DNA of 64,000 nucleotides from Streptomyces abikoensis (GTDB lineage: Bacteria; Actinomycetota; Actinomycetes; Streptomycetales; Streptomycetaceae). The DNA lies in assembly GCF_014648775.1 (NCBI RefSeq), contig NZ_BMRT01000004.1, positions 124,001 through 188,000 of the forward strand, read 5' to 3'. Made by a program: the position numbers and the translations under genes. Positions 1 through 8,575 of this stretch are shown one piece after another (position 1 is the first letter of the stretch; the number at the start of each line of letters is the position of its first letter). The notes under the pieces are model-generated. The model was given only the letters and a program-made list of their open reading frames with translations, did not search any database and was not told the origin of the DNA.

Positions 1-393
1 GCGCTTCCACTCGGCGTGGGCGTTGCCCGTGGCCATGAAGGCGTACGCCTGGCGCAGGCCCTGCTGGCGGGCGCCCGCGTAGCCGGCGAAGTCCTTGCGC
101 GGCTGGTCCTTCGAACCGGGCACCTTGTTGATGCCGTTGGCCTCGCCGCTGGTGAAGTAGACGCTGACGACGCGGTGCTGACCACCGATCGACTGGTTGA
201 CGTCGGGGTTCATGAAGTACAGGTCGTCGTCCGGGTGGGCGACGATCTGCAGCGTGGTGACCGCGCCGTTCGACCGGTCGGCCGCGACGTCCCCCTGGGC
301 GGTGGAGGACGAGTGCGGCGTACCGGTCGAGCAGCCGGCCACGGCCAGGGCGAGGAGCCCGGTCAGGACCGTTCTACGGCGGAAGGCACGCAT
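1..393 (-). CDS. PIG-L family deacetylase lipoprotein (partial, cut by left edge)
   Basis: Only the first 131 codons are in the window. The N-terminus has basic residues, a hydrophobic stretch and a lipobox (VAGC, Cys about 21), so the product should be exported and lipid-anchored. AHPDDD at about residues 52-57 is the metal-binding signature of the PIG-L/LmbE family of zinc N-acetylglucosaminyl deacetylases. I chose the ATG at 393 because GAGGAG lies 7 bases upstream; the ATG at 399 is too close to it. The gene begins 12 bases after the stop of the glycosyltransferase-Stealth gene and is probably co-transcribed, which suggests a role in surface glycan modification. The substrate is unknown. 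Confidence 0.85.
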   Translation of the reverse strand, partial: MRAFRRRTVLTGLLALAVAGCSTGTPHSSSTAQGDVAADRSNGAVTTLQIVAHPDDDLYFMNPDVNQSIGGQHRVVSVYFTSGEANGINKVPGSKDQPRKDFAGYAGARQQGLRQAYAFMATGNAHAEWKR

Positions 394-404
394 GTCCATG
401 CTCC

Positions 405-3302
405 TCACTCACCACCGTGGACAAGGCGACGGTTGCGCTCGGAGCCCTTCTCGAACTGCGAGGCGACGGGGAAGTAGCTCGCGAGGAACACCGCGAGCGC
501 GTCGGCCTGCTCGTCCTCGGGGACGTCGCCGTCGTGGTAGTCGTTGATGCAGAACACGTCGTGGGAACGGGTCGCCAGGATGCGGTGCAGCCGGACGTGG
601 TGCTCGCGCAGACCGACGTTCACGAACGCGGAGCTGATGGATCCCGGCATGCTGCGGCCGGTGAAGAGCCCGTACCAGTGGTGCAGCGACGAGGCGATCG
701 CGAGGTCGGTGCGGGCGCGGAACTGCGCGGACGCGGTGAGCCCGATCTCCTCGGGGAAGCGCTCCTCCATCTCCTCCAGGGTGCTGCGGCGCAGCGGGTG
801 GGGGGTGTGGAGGAAGGTGTTGGCGACGGTCTTGCCGAACTCCTTCTCGATCAGGGCGCGGTTGTTCTTGGCCGCGGCGAAGACGAGGTCGGTGTCGAGC
901 GAGGGGTCGCCGGCCGGGATCGCGGTGGGCGACATGAAGCACTTGGCCGCGCCCGACCCGTGGAAGAAGGACTCGGGCTTCATCGGGCGGCCGAGGAAGA
1001 CGTCGTCGTTGAAGTAGAGGATGTGCTCGGCGATGCCCTCGATGCGGTGGATGCGGCTCTCGATGGCGTGGGAGTTGAAGGAGGGCAGCTTGCCGGTGTC
1101 GCCGAAGGCCTCGCGGTGGCTGACGACGCGCACCCGGGGGTGGTCGGTGTCGAGCCAGTCGGGGGTCTGGTCGTCGGTGAGCAGGTAGATGGTGCGCACC
1201 CAGGGGGCGTGGAGGTCGAGGGAGCGCAGGGAGTAGCGGAGCTCGTCGCGGCTGCGGAAGCGGGCGGAGCTGCCGGCGGACTCGGCGGCGAGGATGCCGT
1301 GCTCGGCCTGGGTCCGCTCCTTGCGGGCCAGCCACTCGGGGTCGGTGCCGTCGACCCAGGTGTAGACGACGTCGATGGGGAAGTCGACCTCGTCGACGAA
1401 GGTCTTGGCGAAGGCGTCGAGGGTGCGGTAGTCGCGCTCCCCGATGCGGGTGACGGCGGGCCGCTCCAGCTCGGTGCGGGGCAGGGTGGCGCCGTAGCGG
1501 GTGTTGCCGGGGATGGTGACGGTGGTCTCGTCGTCCTCGGTGTCCTGCCAGAAGACGACGTCGCAGCCGTAGACGCCGCTGACGCGCAGCTGGCCGCCGC
1601 CGGTGAGGACGGGGCGGAAGACGCGGATGCGGCTGCAGTTGGCGGGGATGACGTCGGGGGTGAGGAAGGAGGCGAGGACGGTGCGGAGCACCGAGCCGCG
1701 GTCGTTGAGCAGGCCGGCGTAGACGGGCTCGTCGCGGTAGCGCTCGGCGAAGTCGGCGACGAAGGCGTCGCGGTCGGCGCCGTCGACGGTGATGGTGTGC
1801 CGCAGCATGGCGGTGGGGGTGAGCGCGTAGGCGAGGCCGAGCGCGTCGAGGACGTCGACGGCGAGGTCGAGGTTGTCCTGCATCACCTCGAAGGGGGTGG
1901 TGTTCTCCTTGACGAGGCAGATCTGGCCACCGGCCCGCTTGACGTCGGGGCGCGCGGCTTCGACGCGTACTTCCTGGGCCTTGTGGGCCACGTCGGAGAA
2001 CGGCCGGTCGACGCCCTTGGGGACGGCCGCGCCGGCGATGCCGCCCTCGGCGTCGGCGGCGGCCTGGAGGGCGCGGCGGCGGGCCTTGGCGGCGTCGCGG
2101 TCGCCGCCGTCACGGTCCCGGGCGAGCTCCTCCAGGAGGCGGTTCCACTCCTGGGTGACCTGGCCGCCGGTGAAGCGGGCGGAGTTCCGATGCGCTTCCG
2201 CGCCCATCTCGCGGCGGAGGTCGTCGTCGTCCATGAGCCGGGCCAGGGCGTCGGCGAGCTCGCCTTCCTCGCCGAGCGGGACGAGCAGGCCGTCGCGGCC
2301 GTCGGTGAGGATCTCGCCGGGGCCGTTGGGGCAGTCGTAGGCGACGACGGGCACGCCGGCGGCCTGGGCCTCGACGAGGACGAGGCCGAAGGCCTCGACG
2401 CGGGAGGTGAGCATGGCGATGGACGCCTTGGCCCACTCCTCGGCCATGTTGGCGGTGGAGCCCACGAGCTGGACCTGGTCGGCGACGCCGAGGTGGGCGG
2501 CCAGGTTCTTCAGCGCACGCATGCGCGGGCCGCCGCCGAGGACGCGCAGGGTCCAGCGGGGGCGGTCGGCGGCGGCGGTGGCGAAGGAGCGGATGGCGTG
2601 CTCGACCTGCTTCTCGCCGGCCAGGCGGGCGCCCAGGACGACGGTGCGGGTCTCCAGGGTGGAGCGGGGGCGGAAGCCGTCGGGCAGGGAGTTGCCGATG
2701 GTGGCCAGGCGGGGGGCGCAGGCGCCGAGGGTCTCGGCGAACCAGTCGCGGGTGCGGCTGGTGAGGGAGACCAGGGCGTCGATGTGCGAGGTGTACATCC
2801 GCAGGGGCTCGCCGGTGACGCCGCGCAGCTCGGAGACGCGGTGGTCGAGGTGGACGGTGAGCACCCGGCGGGGCGCGAGCTGGGCCATGTACGCCATCAG
2901 GGCCGGGGTGGTGGAGACCAGCACGTCCGTGTCGATGGTGCCGAGGGCCTCGGAGAGCTCGAGGTCGGCCAGCCGGTTGAAGGCGGCCTCCCACTCGGGG
3001 CGGACCAGCTCGCTGGGGGTGGCGGCCAGGCGCCGGTGGGCGGCGGCCAGGCGCCGGTGGGCGGCGGCCATGTCGGAGCCGGAGGCCGCGTCGCTCCGCA
3101 CGGGGCGCTGGGCGTCGCCGCGGGCGTCGATGAGGTGGCGGACGCGCACGGCACCGCTGTCGAAGAACGCCTCGTCCTCCGTGCGGAAGACGCTGAGGAT
3201 CTCCACGTCGTGCTGCCGTGCCAGCAGCTCGGCGAGGGTCATGGTGGCGCGTTCGGTCCCGCCCATCGTGTCGGCGGAGGTCAGCAGAAAGGTGATTTTC
3301 AC
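405..3302 (-). CDS. GT4 glycosyltransferase fused to Stealth phosphotransferase
   Basis: A 965-residue protein of two parts. Residues 1 to about 400 read as a GT-B family 4 glycosyltransferase: an N-terminal GGTERA loop, and an SRVEAFGLVLVEAQAAGVPV segment typical of the nucleotide-sugar site. Residues from about 640 carry the Stealth blocks: PIDVVYTWVDG (CR1, about 642), SRDELRYSLRSL (about 684), FNSHAIESRIHRIEG and LYFNDDVFLG (CR2, about 740), a CR3-like NNRALIEKEFG, and DVFCIND (CR4, about 914). Stealth proteins transfer hexose-1-phosphate to polysaccharides. A middle segment with a GCDVVFWQD motif is shared with the divergent Stealth gene at 4834. The start is GTG. Inferred role: synthesis of a phosphodiester-linked cell-wall or capsular glycan. 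Confidence 0.88.
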   Translation of the reverse strand: MKITFLLTSADTMGGTERATMTLAELLARQHDVEILSVFRTEDEAFFDSGAVRVRHLIDARGDAQRPVRSDAASGSDMAAAHRRLAAAHRRLAATPSELVRPEWEAAFNRLADLELSEALGTIDTDVLVSTTPALMAYMAQLAPRRVLTVHLDHRVSELRGVTGEPLRMYTSHIDALVSLTSRTRDWFAETLGACAPRLATIGNSLPDGFRPRSTLETRTVVLGARLAGEKQVEHAIRSFATAAADRPRWTLRVLGGGPRMRALKNLAAHLGVADQVQLVGSTANMAEEWAKASIAMLTSRVEAFGLVLVEAQAAGVPVVAYDCPNGPGEILTDGRDGLLVPLGEEGELADALARLMDDDDLRREMGAEAHRNSARFTGGQVTQEWNRLLEELARDRDGGDRDAAKARRRALQAAADAEGGIAGAAVPKGVDRPFSDVAHKAQEVRVEAARPDVKRAGGQICLVKENTTPFEVMQDNLDLAVDVLDALGLAYALTPTAMLRHTITVDGADRDAFVADFAERYRDEPVYAGLLNDRGSVLRTVLASFLTPDVIPANCSRIRVFRPVLTGGGQLRVSGVYGCDVVFWQDTEDDETTVTIPGNTRYGATLPRTELERPAVTRIGERDYRTLDAFAKTFVDEVDFPIDVVYTWVDGTDPEWLARKERTQAEHGILAAESAGSSARFRSRDELRYSLRSLDLHAPWVRTIYLLTDDQTPDWLDTDHPRVRVVSHREAFGDTGKLPSFNSHAIESRIHRIEGIAEHILYFNDDVFLGRPMKPESFFHGSGAAKCFMSPTAIPAGDPSLDTDLVFAAAKNNRALIEKEFGKTVANTFLHTPHPLRRSTLEEMEERFPEEIGLTASAQFRARTDLAIASSLHHWYGLFTGRSMPGSISSAFVNVGLREHHVRLHRILATRSHDVFCINDYHDGDVPEDEQADALAVFLASYFPVASQFEKGSERNRRLVHGGE
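3021..3070 (-). repeat. 21-bp tandem repeat inside the GT-Stealth gene
   Basis: A 21-bp unit is present twice exactly (3021-3041, 3042-3062) with a partial third copy to 3070. It stays in frame and encodes repeated AAHRRLA heptads near residue 85 of the glycosyltransferase part. Confidence 0.85.
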
Positions 3303-3348
3303 GTGCGGCCTTCGTGGTGTGCGGCGGTCCGGTGGCGGTTTCCCCGCG

Positions 3349-4419
3349 TCACTGGTGGGAGCCTGCGACGGGGGTGCGCGGGGTGCAGACGAGCTGGAGC
3401 GCGCCGCGGCGGGTGTACTGGGGCTTGACCTGGACGAACGTGCCGTCCTCGGCCCGTACGGTGAACTTGGGCGGGGTGACGACCTGGCGCGGGGAGCGGA
3501 GGTCGTGCTCGCGGCGGCCGATCTCCAGCGGCTTGCCGCCGCAGGCGCCGCGGGGCAGGCGCAGGGTCAGGGTCTGCCGACGGGAGGTGTCGAGCAGCTG
3601 GGCGAGGGGCACGGTCAGCCGCCAGGCGCTGGGATCGCCGGGCAGCGGCTCGGCGGGCCTGCGGTCGAGGGCGTGCTTGCGGTCGAGCTCGGCGACCTCG
3701 ACGACGGGGCGTTCCCCGTCGGCGACGGCCGTGCCGGAGCCGTAGATCGCGAAGAGGACGCCGACGCCGCTGAAGGAGCGCTCGACGCGCAGCACCTCGG
3801 CGCGGGGCCGGGCCGGGGCGACGGTCAGCCGCAGCTGGCCGGCGGGGGTGATGCCGAGCCGGTGGCGGCGGCCCGTGACGGCGCAGGTGGCCAGGGCGCG
3901 GGTGGGCCCGGTGTAGCTGGGGGCGCCGTCGCCGAGGAGGCGCAGCCGCAGGGCGGCGCGGCCCTCGTGCCGGGCGGGCTCCAGCTCCAGGGAGAGGTGC
4001 CAGCGGCCGGGGGTGACGGGGACGCCGCCTAGGCGCTCGCCGAGGAGGGCGGTGGCGGTCACGGAGATCTCGCCGTTCTCCTCGCGGCTCAGCGCGGCCT
4101 CGGTGCGCAGACGGGTGGCGCCGCTGAGCAGGACGAGGTGGGCGGTGGTGCCGGTGTCGCCCTCGGGGAGGGTGCCGGCGGGCAGCGTCGCGTGCAGGTT
4201 CAGCGTGTGGCCGTCGAGCACGGCGGCGTACTGGACGCGCGCCGCGGAGCCCTGGGAGGCGGGCATCAGGACGGAATCGACGTAGGTGTCGCGGCCGGTC
4301 GCCAGCCCGGTGTTCACCCGGCGGCGGACCGTCTGGCCGACCTTCCAGGCAGGGCTGCGGGTCAGCGCGATACGGGCCGACTTCTTGATCACGCGCAGGG
4401 CGTGACGGGGCGCGGTCAC
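3349..4419 (-). CDS. Uncharacterised protein of the Stealth locus
   Basis: 356 residues from the GTG at 4419, which has GAGGAG at a good distance; the frame stays open to an ATG at 4467 but that start lacks a ribosome site. The N-terminus is basic (ALRVIKKSARIAL...RRRVNTGL). The rest is rich in beta-type segments with repeated arginines and charged strands. I see no signal peptide, membrane segment or known catalytic motif. It ends 46 bases before the GT-Stealth start on the same strand, so the two are probably one transcript. The position suggests a helper in surface glycan assembly, but I do not recognise the family. Confidence 0.7.
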   Translation of the reverse strand: MTAPRHALRVIKKSARIALTRSPAWKVGQTVRRRVNTGLATGRDTYVDSVLMPASQGSAARVQYAAVLDGHTLNLHATLPAGTLPEGDTGTTAHLVLLSGATRLRTEAALSREENGEISVTATALLGERLGGVPVTPGRWHLSLELEPARHEGRAALRLRLLGDGAPSYTGPTRALATCAVTGRRHRLGITPAGQLRLTVAPARPRAEVLRVERSFSGVGVLFAIYGSGTAVADGERPVVEVAELDRKHALDRRPAEPLPGDPSAWRLTVPLAQLLDTSRRQTLTLRLPRGACGGKPLEIGRREHDLRSPRQVVTPPKFTVRAEDGTFVQVKPQYTRRGALQLVCTPRTPVAGSHQ

Positions 4420-4833
4420 GGGCGCTCCTCGCGGCCGCCGGGGGTCATGATCTGAGCGTGCACCCATTCAGAGTAAACGTCGGCGGGGCCCGGCCCGGAG
4501 GGCGGAATCGGATAATTCCCCTACCACCCCGGTTCTACGGGGACGTTACCGGGTGGTGAAATACCCCACAGGGCGACGAGGCAACCAAGCGCGGCCGACG
4601 GGCGTGGATCCCTTGAGGGGCACGGTCGGGAGCGGTGCGCGCGGGTCGCCCCCGGGCGCCCCCCGGCGGCTCCGGAGGGGCATCGGGGCGGTGGCCTGCG
4701 ATTGCCTCGCTGTTGAGCGCTCTGGTAATTACTTGAGTCTCTGTCTTTTTCCGGACCGGTCGTCACTGGACGTACTGGTTGTTTTACGCGTTGCGCCGCA
4801 TCGCCGAGATGCGGCCGAGGGGTTGAAGCGATC
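4420..4833. other. Intergenic region between divergent polysaccharide genes
   Basis: No gene is supported here. The stretch separates two divergent transcription units and should hold both promoters. It has AT-richer patches at about 4505-4515 and 4727-4785, an ACCACCC/GGGTGGT inverted pair around 4520-4560, and a perfect 7-bp hairpin (CCGCATC at 4796-4802, GATGCGG at 4808-4814) about 20 bases before the TTG start of the plus-strand gene. I cannot assign a sigma factor. Confidence 0.5.
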
Positions 4834-6756
4834 TTGACTATCGACCATTCGACCTCGACCCCGGCCGCCGCGGGCACGGGTGGTTCCGTCCCGGCCCAGC
4901 GCACGGACGACGCCACGCCCGTCACCGCCCCGGCCGCCGCCTCCGCTCCCGCTCCGGTGAAGCGGGGGGCGAACCCCGAGAAGTCCGGCCTGGTCAAGGC
5001 CTACCGCCGGCTGCTCCCCGAGAGTGCGCGCCGCGCGATCGCCCAGCGGGTCTCCGTCGAGACCCGCGGCGCCCTGATGCAGCACATGGCCGACTCCCTC
5101 GACCTGGAGCAGCGCCGCCAGAAGCTGCGCGGCAAGCGCCTCCAGCGCCGATTCACCGACTCCTCGGACACGGCCGCCGCCCAGCCGCGCGTGGTCCTCG
5201 TCGACGGCAAGGCCCACATCGCGCTCGTCGACCCGGATCTCACCCCGCACGGCTCCCGCGCCGCCGCCCTGGACCTGGTGTGCACCGCGCTGGAGCAGGC
5301 CGGGATCGACTACTTCTGCGTCCGGGCCGCGACCACCGAGTCCGCCCCGGTCGTCGCGGTCGCCGCCGCCGACCGCCGCCGGGTCCACCAGCAGCTGGCC
5401 CGGCTGTGCGCCCGAATACCCGGTTACGTCGCCCCGGTGAACCGGGAGAACACCCCTGGTCAGGCGCTTCCCGGCTTCGTCCAGGGCACCTGGCGCCAGG
5501 TGGAGAAGAGCCCGGCCACGCGTGTGACCTGGTTCCGCACCACCGCCGACGGCTCGCTGGTCCTGGGGCAGGAGCACGGCTGCGACATCCAGTTCTGGAC
5601 GCGCGAGGACGGCCCGCACGGGCCGCTGCTCGTCGCGCCGCGCCGCAACGGCGTGGTCGAGGAGGTCCCGGCGGACGAGGCCGACGCGTCGGTGGACGCC
5701 CCCGTCGAGCTGTTCACCGGCCCGCTGGGGTACGCGCCGCGCCCCGAGCGGACCACGGTCCGCACCCGCCCGCAGTTCACGATCCGGCTGCCGCAGGACA
5801 TCACCTTCCCCATCGACGTCGTCTACACCTGGGTGGACGGCAGCGACCCCGCCTGGGCCGCGCGCCGCGCCAAGGCGCAGGGCGCCGACGCGTCCGTCGA
5901 GGAGCTCCACGAGGAGGCGGCGAACGACGCCCGCTACATCAGCCGCGACGAGCTGAAGTACTCGCTGCGCTCGCTCCACCAGTACGCGCCGTGGGTGCGC
6001 AACGTCTTCCTGGTCACCGACGACCAGACGCCGTCCTGGCTGGACACCTCCCACCCGGGGATCCGTGTGGTCAGCCACAAGGAGATCTTCTCCGACCCGG
6101 ACGTCCTGCCGACGTTCAACTCCCACGCCATCGAGAGCCAGCTGCACCACATCGAGGGCCTCTCGGAGCACTTCCTCTACTTCAACGACGACGTCTTCCT
6201 CGGCAACCCGCTGACCCCGCAGACGTTCTTCCTCTCCAACGGCCTCACGAAGTTCTTCCCCTCCCCCGCGCTGGTCCCCCTCGGCGAGCACCGCCCCGAG
6301 GACCCGCCGGTGGCGGCGGCCGCGAAGAACAACCGGGCGCTGGTGGAGGAGGGCTTCTCCACCACCTTCACCCAGAAGATGCGGCACGTGCCGCACGCGC
6401 TGAGCCGCGCCGTCCTCACCGAGCTGGAGGAGCGCTACGCCGAGGCCCACGCGGCCACCGCCGCCGCGCGCTTCCGCAGCCCCGAGGACCTCTCCCTGGC
6501 CTCCTCGCTCCACCACTACTACGCGTACCACCAGGCCCGGGCGATACCGTCCGACCTCCGCTACGTGTACGTGGACCTGGCGCACCAGAACACCTCGCGC
6601 CGTCTCAACCGCCTGCTGGCCAACCGCGACCTGGACGTGTTCTGCATCAACGACACGGTGTCCACGGCGGAGGACATGGCGCGCACGGACGCGCTGATAG
6701 CCCCGTTCCTGGAGAGCTACTTCCCGGTGCCGAGCCCGTTCGAGAAGCGCGCCTGA
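4834..6756 (+). CDS. Stealth family capsular polysaccharide phosphotransferase
   Basis: 640 residues. The C-terminal half has the full set of Stealth blocks: PIDVVYTWVDGSDPAW at about 326, SRDELKYSLRSLHQYAPWVR, FNSHAIESQLHHIEG with LYFNDDVFLG, and DVFCIND at about 601. The N-terminal 80 residues are Ala/Pro-rich and then basic; a middle region with GCDIQFWTRE matches a region of the 965-residue fusion on the other strand. Unlike the fusion there is no GT4 domain. The start is taken as TTG at 4834 with only a weak ribosome site, so a somewhat later start is possible. Likely transfers a sugar-1-phosphate during surface glycan synthesis. Confidence 0.88.
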   Translation: MTIDHSTSTPAAAGTGGSVPAQRTDDATPVTAPAAASAPAPVKRGANPEKSGLVKAYRRLLPESARRAIAQRVSVETRGALMQHMADSLDLEQRRQKLRGKRLQRRFTDSSDTAAAQPRVVLVDGKAHIALVDPDLTPHGSRAAALDLVCTALEQAGIDYFCVRAATTESAPVVAVAAADRRRVHQQLARLCARIPGYVAPVNRENTPGQALPGFVQGTWRQVEKSPATRVTWFRTTADGSLVLGQEHGCDIQFWTREDGPHGPLLVAPRRNGVVEEVPADEADASVDAPVELFTGPLGYAPRPERTTVRTRPQFTIRLPQDITFPIDVVYTWVDGSDPAWAARRAKAQGADASVEELHEEAANDARYISRDELKYSLRSLHQYAPWVRNVFLVTDDQTPSWLDTSHPGIRVVSHKEIFSDPDVLPTFNSHAIESQLHHIEGLSEHFLYFNDDVFLGNPLTPQTFFLSNGLTKFFPSPALVPLGEHRPEDPPVAAAAKNNRALVEEGFSTTFTQKMRHVPHALSRAVLTELEERYAEAHAATAAARFRSPEDLSLASSLHHYYAYHQARAIPSDLRYVYVDLAHQNTSRRLNRLLANRDLDVFCINDTVSTAEDMARTDALIAPFLESYFPVPSPFEKRA

Positions 6757-6766
6757 GCCGCTTCTC

Positions 6767-7318
6767 CTACGTGAACGGCACGTTCACACAGGCGAGCCGG
6801 GCCCCGGCCGTCCCCGCCTTGCCGGGCGCGGTCTCGGTGGCGTGCTCGTGGATGACGACGGAACGGGCCTCGCCGGCGCGGAAGCGCCACTTCACGGTGG
6901 CGGTCGAGCGGCCGTTCCCGCGCTTGTCGGTGGTGAAGTCCAGCCACACCTCGTTCTGCGGGTTGGCGTACTTCGGGTCCACCGACGGGGACTTGGGGTC
7001 CTTGACGTTCTGGTAGTGCGCCCCGGAGTCGTCGGGCGCGTTGCCGCACGGCTTCTGATGGACGTGGGCCCCGTACGCCCGGCCGGCCTGGATCCCCCGC
7101 ACCCTCAGCACGATCCGCGTCCCGTCCTTCACCGTCCGCTCCACCACGGCGACCCGGCTCTTCTCGGGCACCGCCTTCTTGTCGAACGTCACCGCCCGGT
7201 GGTTACCGCTGCCGGCGGCCTCGAACTGCCCGTGGACGTTCGGGCCGTGCCCCGGGGTCGCGCCCAGGGGCGCGGCGACGGCAAGGGCAGCGGCGACGGC
7301 TGAGACAAGGAAGGGCAT
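6767..7318 (-). CDS. Secreted superoxide dismutase family protein (Cu-site only?)
   Basis: 183 residues with an N-terminal signal peptide (hydrophobic to about residue 20) and an ATG behind AAAGGGG. The CuZn-SOD fold is suggested by AHVHQKPCG (H85, H87), GAHYQN (H101), and IHEHATE (H157 or H159), which fit the four copper ligands, and by C91 with C177 as the likely disulfide. The zinc loop does not show the usual histidines: the matching stretch runs VDPKYANPQNEVWLDF. It may therefore be a Cu-only or non-enzymatic family member. It converges with the Stealth gene, with 10 bases between the stops. Confidence 0.75.
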   Translation of the reverse strand: MPFLVSAVAAALAVAAPLGATPGHGPNVHGQFEAAGSGNHRAVTFDKKAVPEKSRVAVVERTVKDGTRIVLRVRGIQAGRAYGAHVHQKPCGNAPDDSGAHYQNVKDPKSPSVDPKYANPQNEVWLDFTTDKRGNGRSTATVKWRFRAGEARSVVIHEHATETAPGKAGTAGARLACVNVPFT

Positions 7319-7471
7319 GTTCCGCCCCTTTCAGGCGCGGTGCTCGGCAGGGTGGATCCTCGTTCACGCTAGCCGCGTACCGCGAAGAGCGCGCGGCCCC
7401 GATGGACCAATGGGGTTAACCCGGCCGCATCGCGCCGACCCCGCCCACCGCGATGGGCGATATTCGCCGCT

Positions 7472-8554
7472 ATGGCCGGGAACCGACACCATCAGCGTCG
7501 CTTCGAGAAGGGCACGTGGGAGCTCCGCGAAGGGGCCCGCTCGCGCATCGGCGAACTCCGGGCGCGCGTCCGCATCGCGAAGGACAGGGCGCTCGCGGAC
7601 GCCGACATCGAGGTGCGGGCCGCGGCCCCGGCCCTGGCCGACGAGGCGTTCGCGGAGCTCCAGGCGGCGGAGGACGCCCTCAGCCACGGCTCCCACCCCG
7701 GCCACCGGCCGAACAAGCACCTCGCCGTCGCGAACGTCCACATCGACGCGGCGTACGGCCTGATGCTGCGCATGGCCCCGCTGGCCGACGTCCAGGCGCT
7801 GATCCCCGGCCTGGTGGCCCTCGTCCGGGAACAGCTGCCGGTCACCGACGAACGCAGGAAGCGGGCCGAGGAGATCGCCCGGGAGATCTGCGAGACCCCG
7901 CTGACCTCCGACCGGCGCGCGGCCCTCGTCGGCGCGGTCGTCACCGCCCAGCAGGCCCTGCAGCGCGAGAAGCTCCGCGCCCTCGGCTTCGTCCGCATCG
8001 TGGTGATCGTCAGCCTGGGGCTGGCGGTGATGGCGCTCGCGGTCGCCCTGCTCGGCGTCTGGGCGCCGGACGTGGTGCCGCTGTGCTTCCGGCCGGAGGG
8101 GATCGGCGTCGTCTGCCCGACGGGCATGGAGCCGCCGTCCGACGTGAAGGACCTCGACGAGGCGTTCGGCCGCGCCGTGTCGAAGTGGGACTACCCCGTG
8201 GTCGAGATGACCGGGACCGTGGCGGCGTCGGTGGCCGCCGCGCTCTCCCTGCGCCACATCCGGGGCACGTCCGCCCCCTACAACGTGCCGGTGGCGCTGG
8301 CGCTGCTGAAACTGCCGATGGGGGCGCTGACCGCCGTCCTGGGCCTGGTGCTGATGCGCGGCGACTTCCTGCCCGGCCTCAGCGCCCTGGACTCGTCCGG
8401 GCAGATCATCGCCTGGGCCCTGATCTTCGGCTACGCCCAGCAGGTGTTCACCAAGTTCGTCGACGACCAGGGCCTGGCGGTGATGAACGCCTCCTGCGGT
8501 CCGCACGCCCGGCCGTACGCGGGCGCGGGGTGCGAGCCGCAGGAGGCGGCGTGA
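7472..8554 (+). CDS. Uncharacterised integral membrane protein
   Basis: 360 residues. The first about 165 are soluble, charged and probably helical (many Arg/Glu/Ala, including REGARSRIGELRARVRIAKD). The rest holds about four hydrophobic segments: around 175-195 (VVIVSLGLAVMALAVALLGV), 250-262, 272-295 (VPVALALLKLPMGALTAVLG) and 310-325. Between the first two is a short outer loop with two cysteines. I see no enzymatic motif. No strong ribosome site precedes the ATG. The gene stands alone, convergent with the M4 peptidase gene. Function unknown. Confidence 0.75.
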   Translation: MAGNRHHQRRFEKGTWELREGARSRIGELRARVRIAKDRALADADIEVRAAAPALADEAFAELQAAEDALSHGSHPGHRPNKHLAVANVHIDAAYGLMLRMAPLADVQALIPGLVALVREQLPVTDERRKRAEEIAREICETPLTSDRRAALVGAVVTAQQALQREKLRALGFVRIVVIVSLGLAVMALAVALLGVWAPDVVPLCFRPEGIGVVCPTGMEPPSDVKDLDEAFGRAVSKWDYPVVEMTGTVAASVAAALSLRHIRGTSAPYNVPVALALLKLPMGALTAVLGLVLMRGDFLPGLSALDSSGQIIAWALIFGYAQQVFTKFVDDQGLAVMNASCGPHARPYAGAGCEPQEAA

Positions 8555-8575
8555 AGTGTTTGAGAACTGGTGCCG

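Noticed and set aside
417..3428. Plus-strand frame of about 1000 codons opposite the GT-Stealth gene
   Set aside because: It is Gly/Val/Glu-rich low-complexity protein, the usual antisense shadow of a high-GC gene, and the minus-strand frame has clear domains.
3349..4467. Start at ATG 4467 for the uncharacterised Stealth-locus gene
   Set aside because: No ribosome site precedes it, while GTG 4419 has GAGGAG at the right distance.
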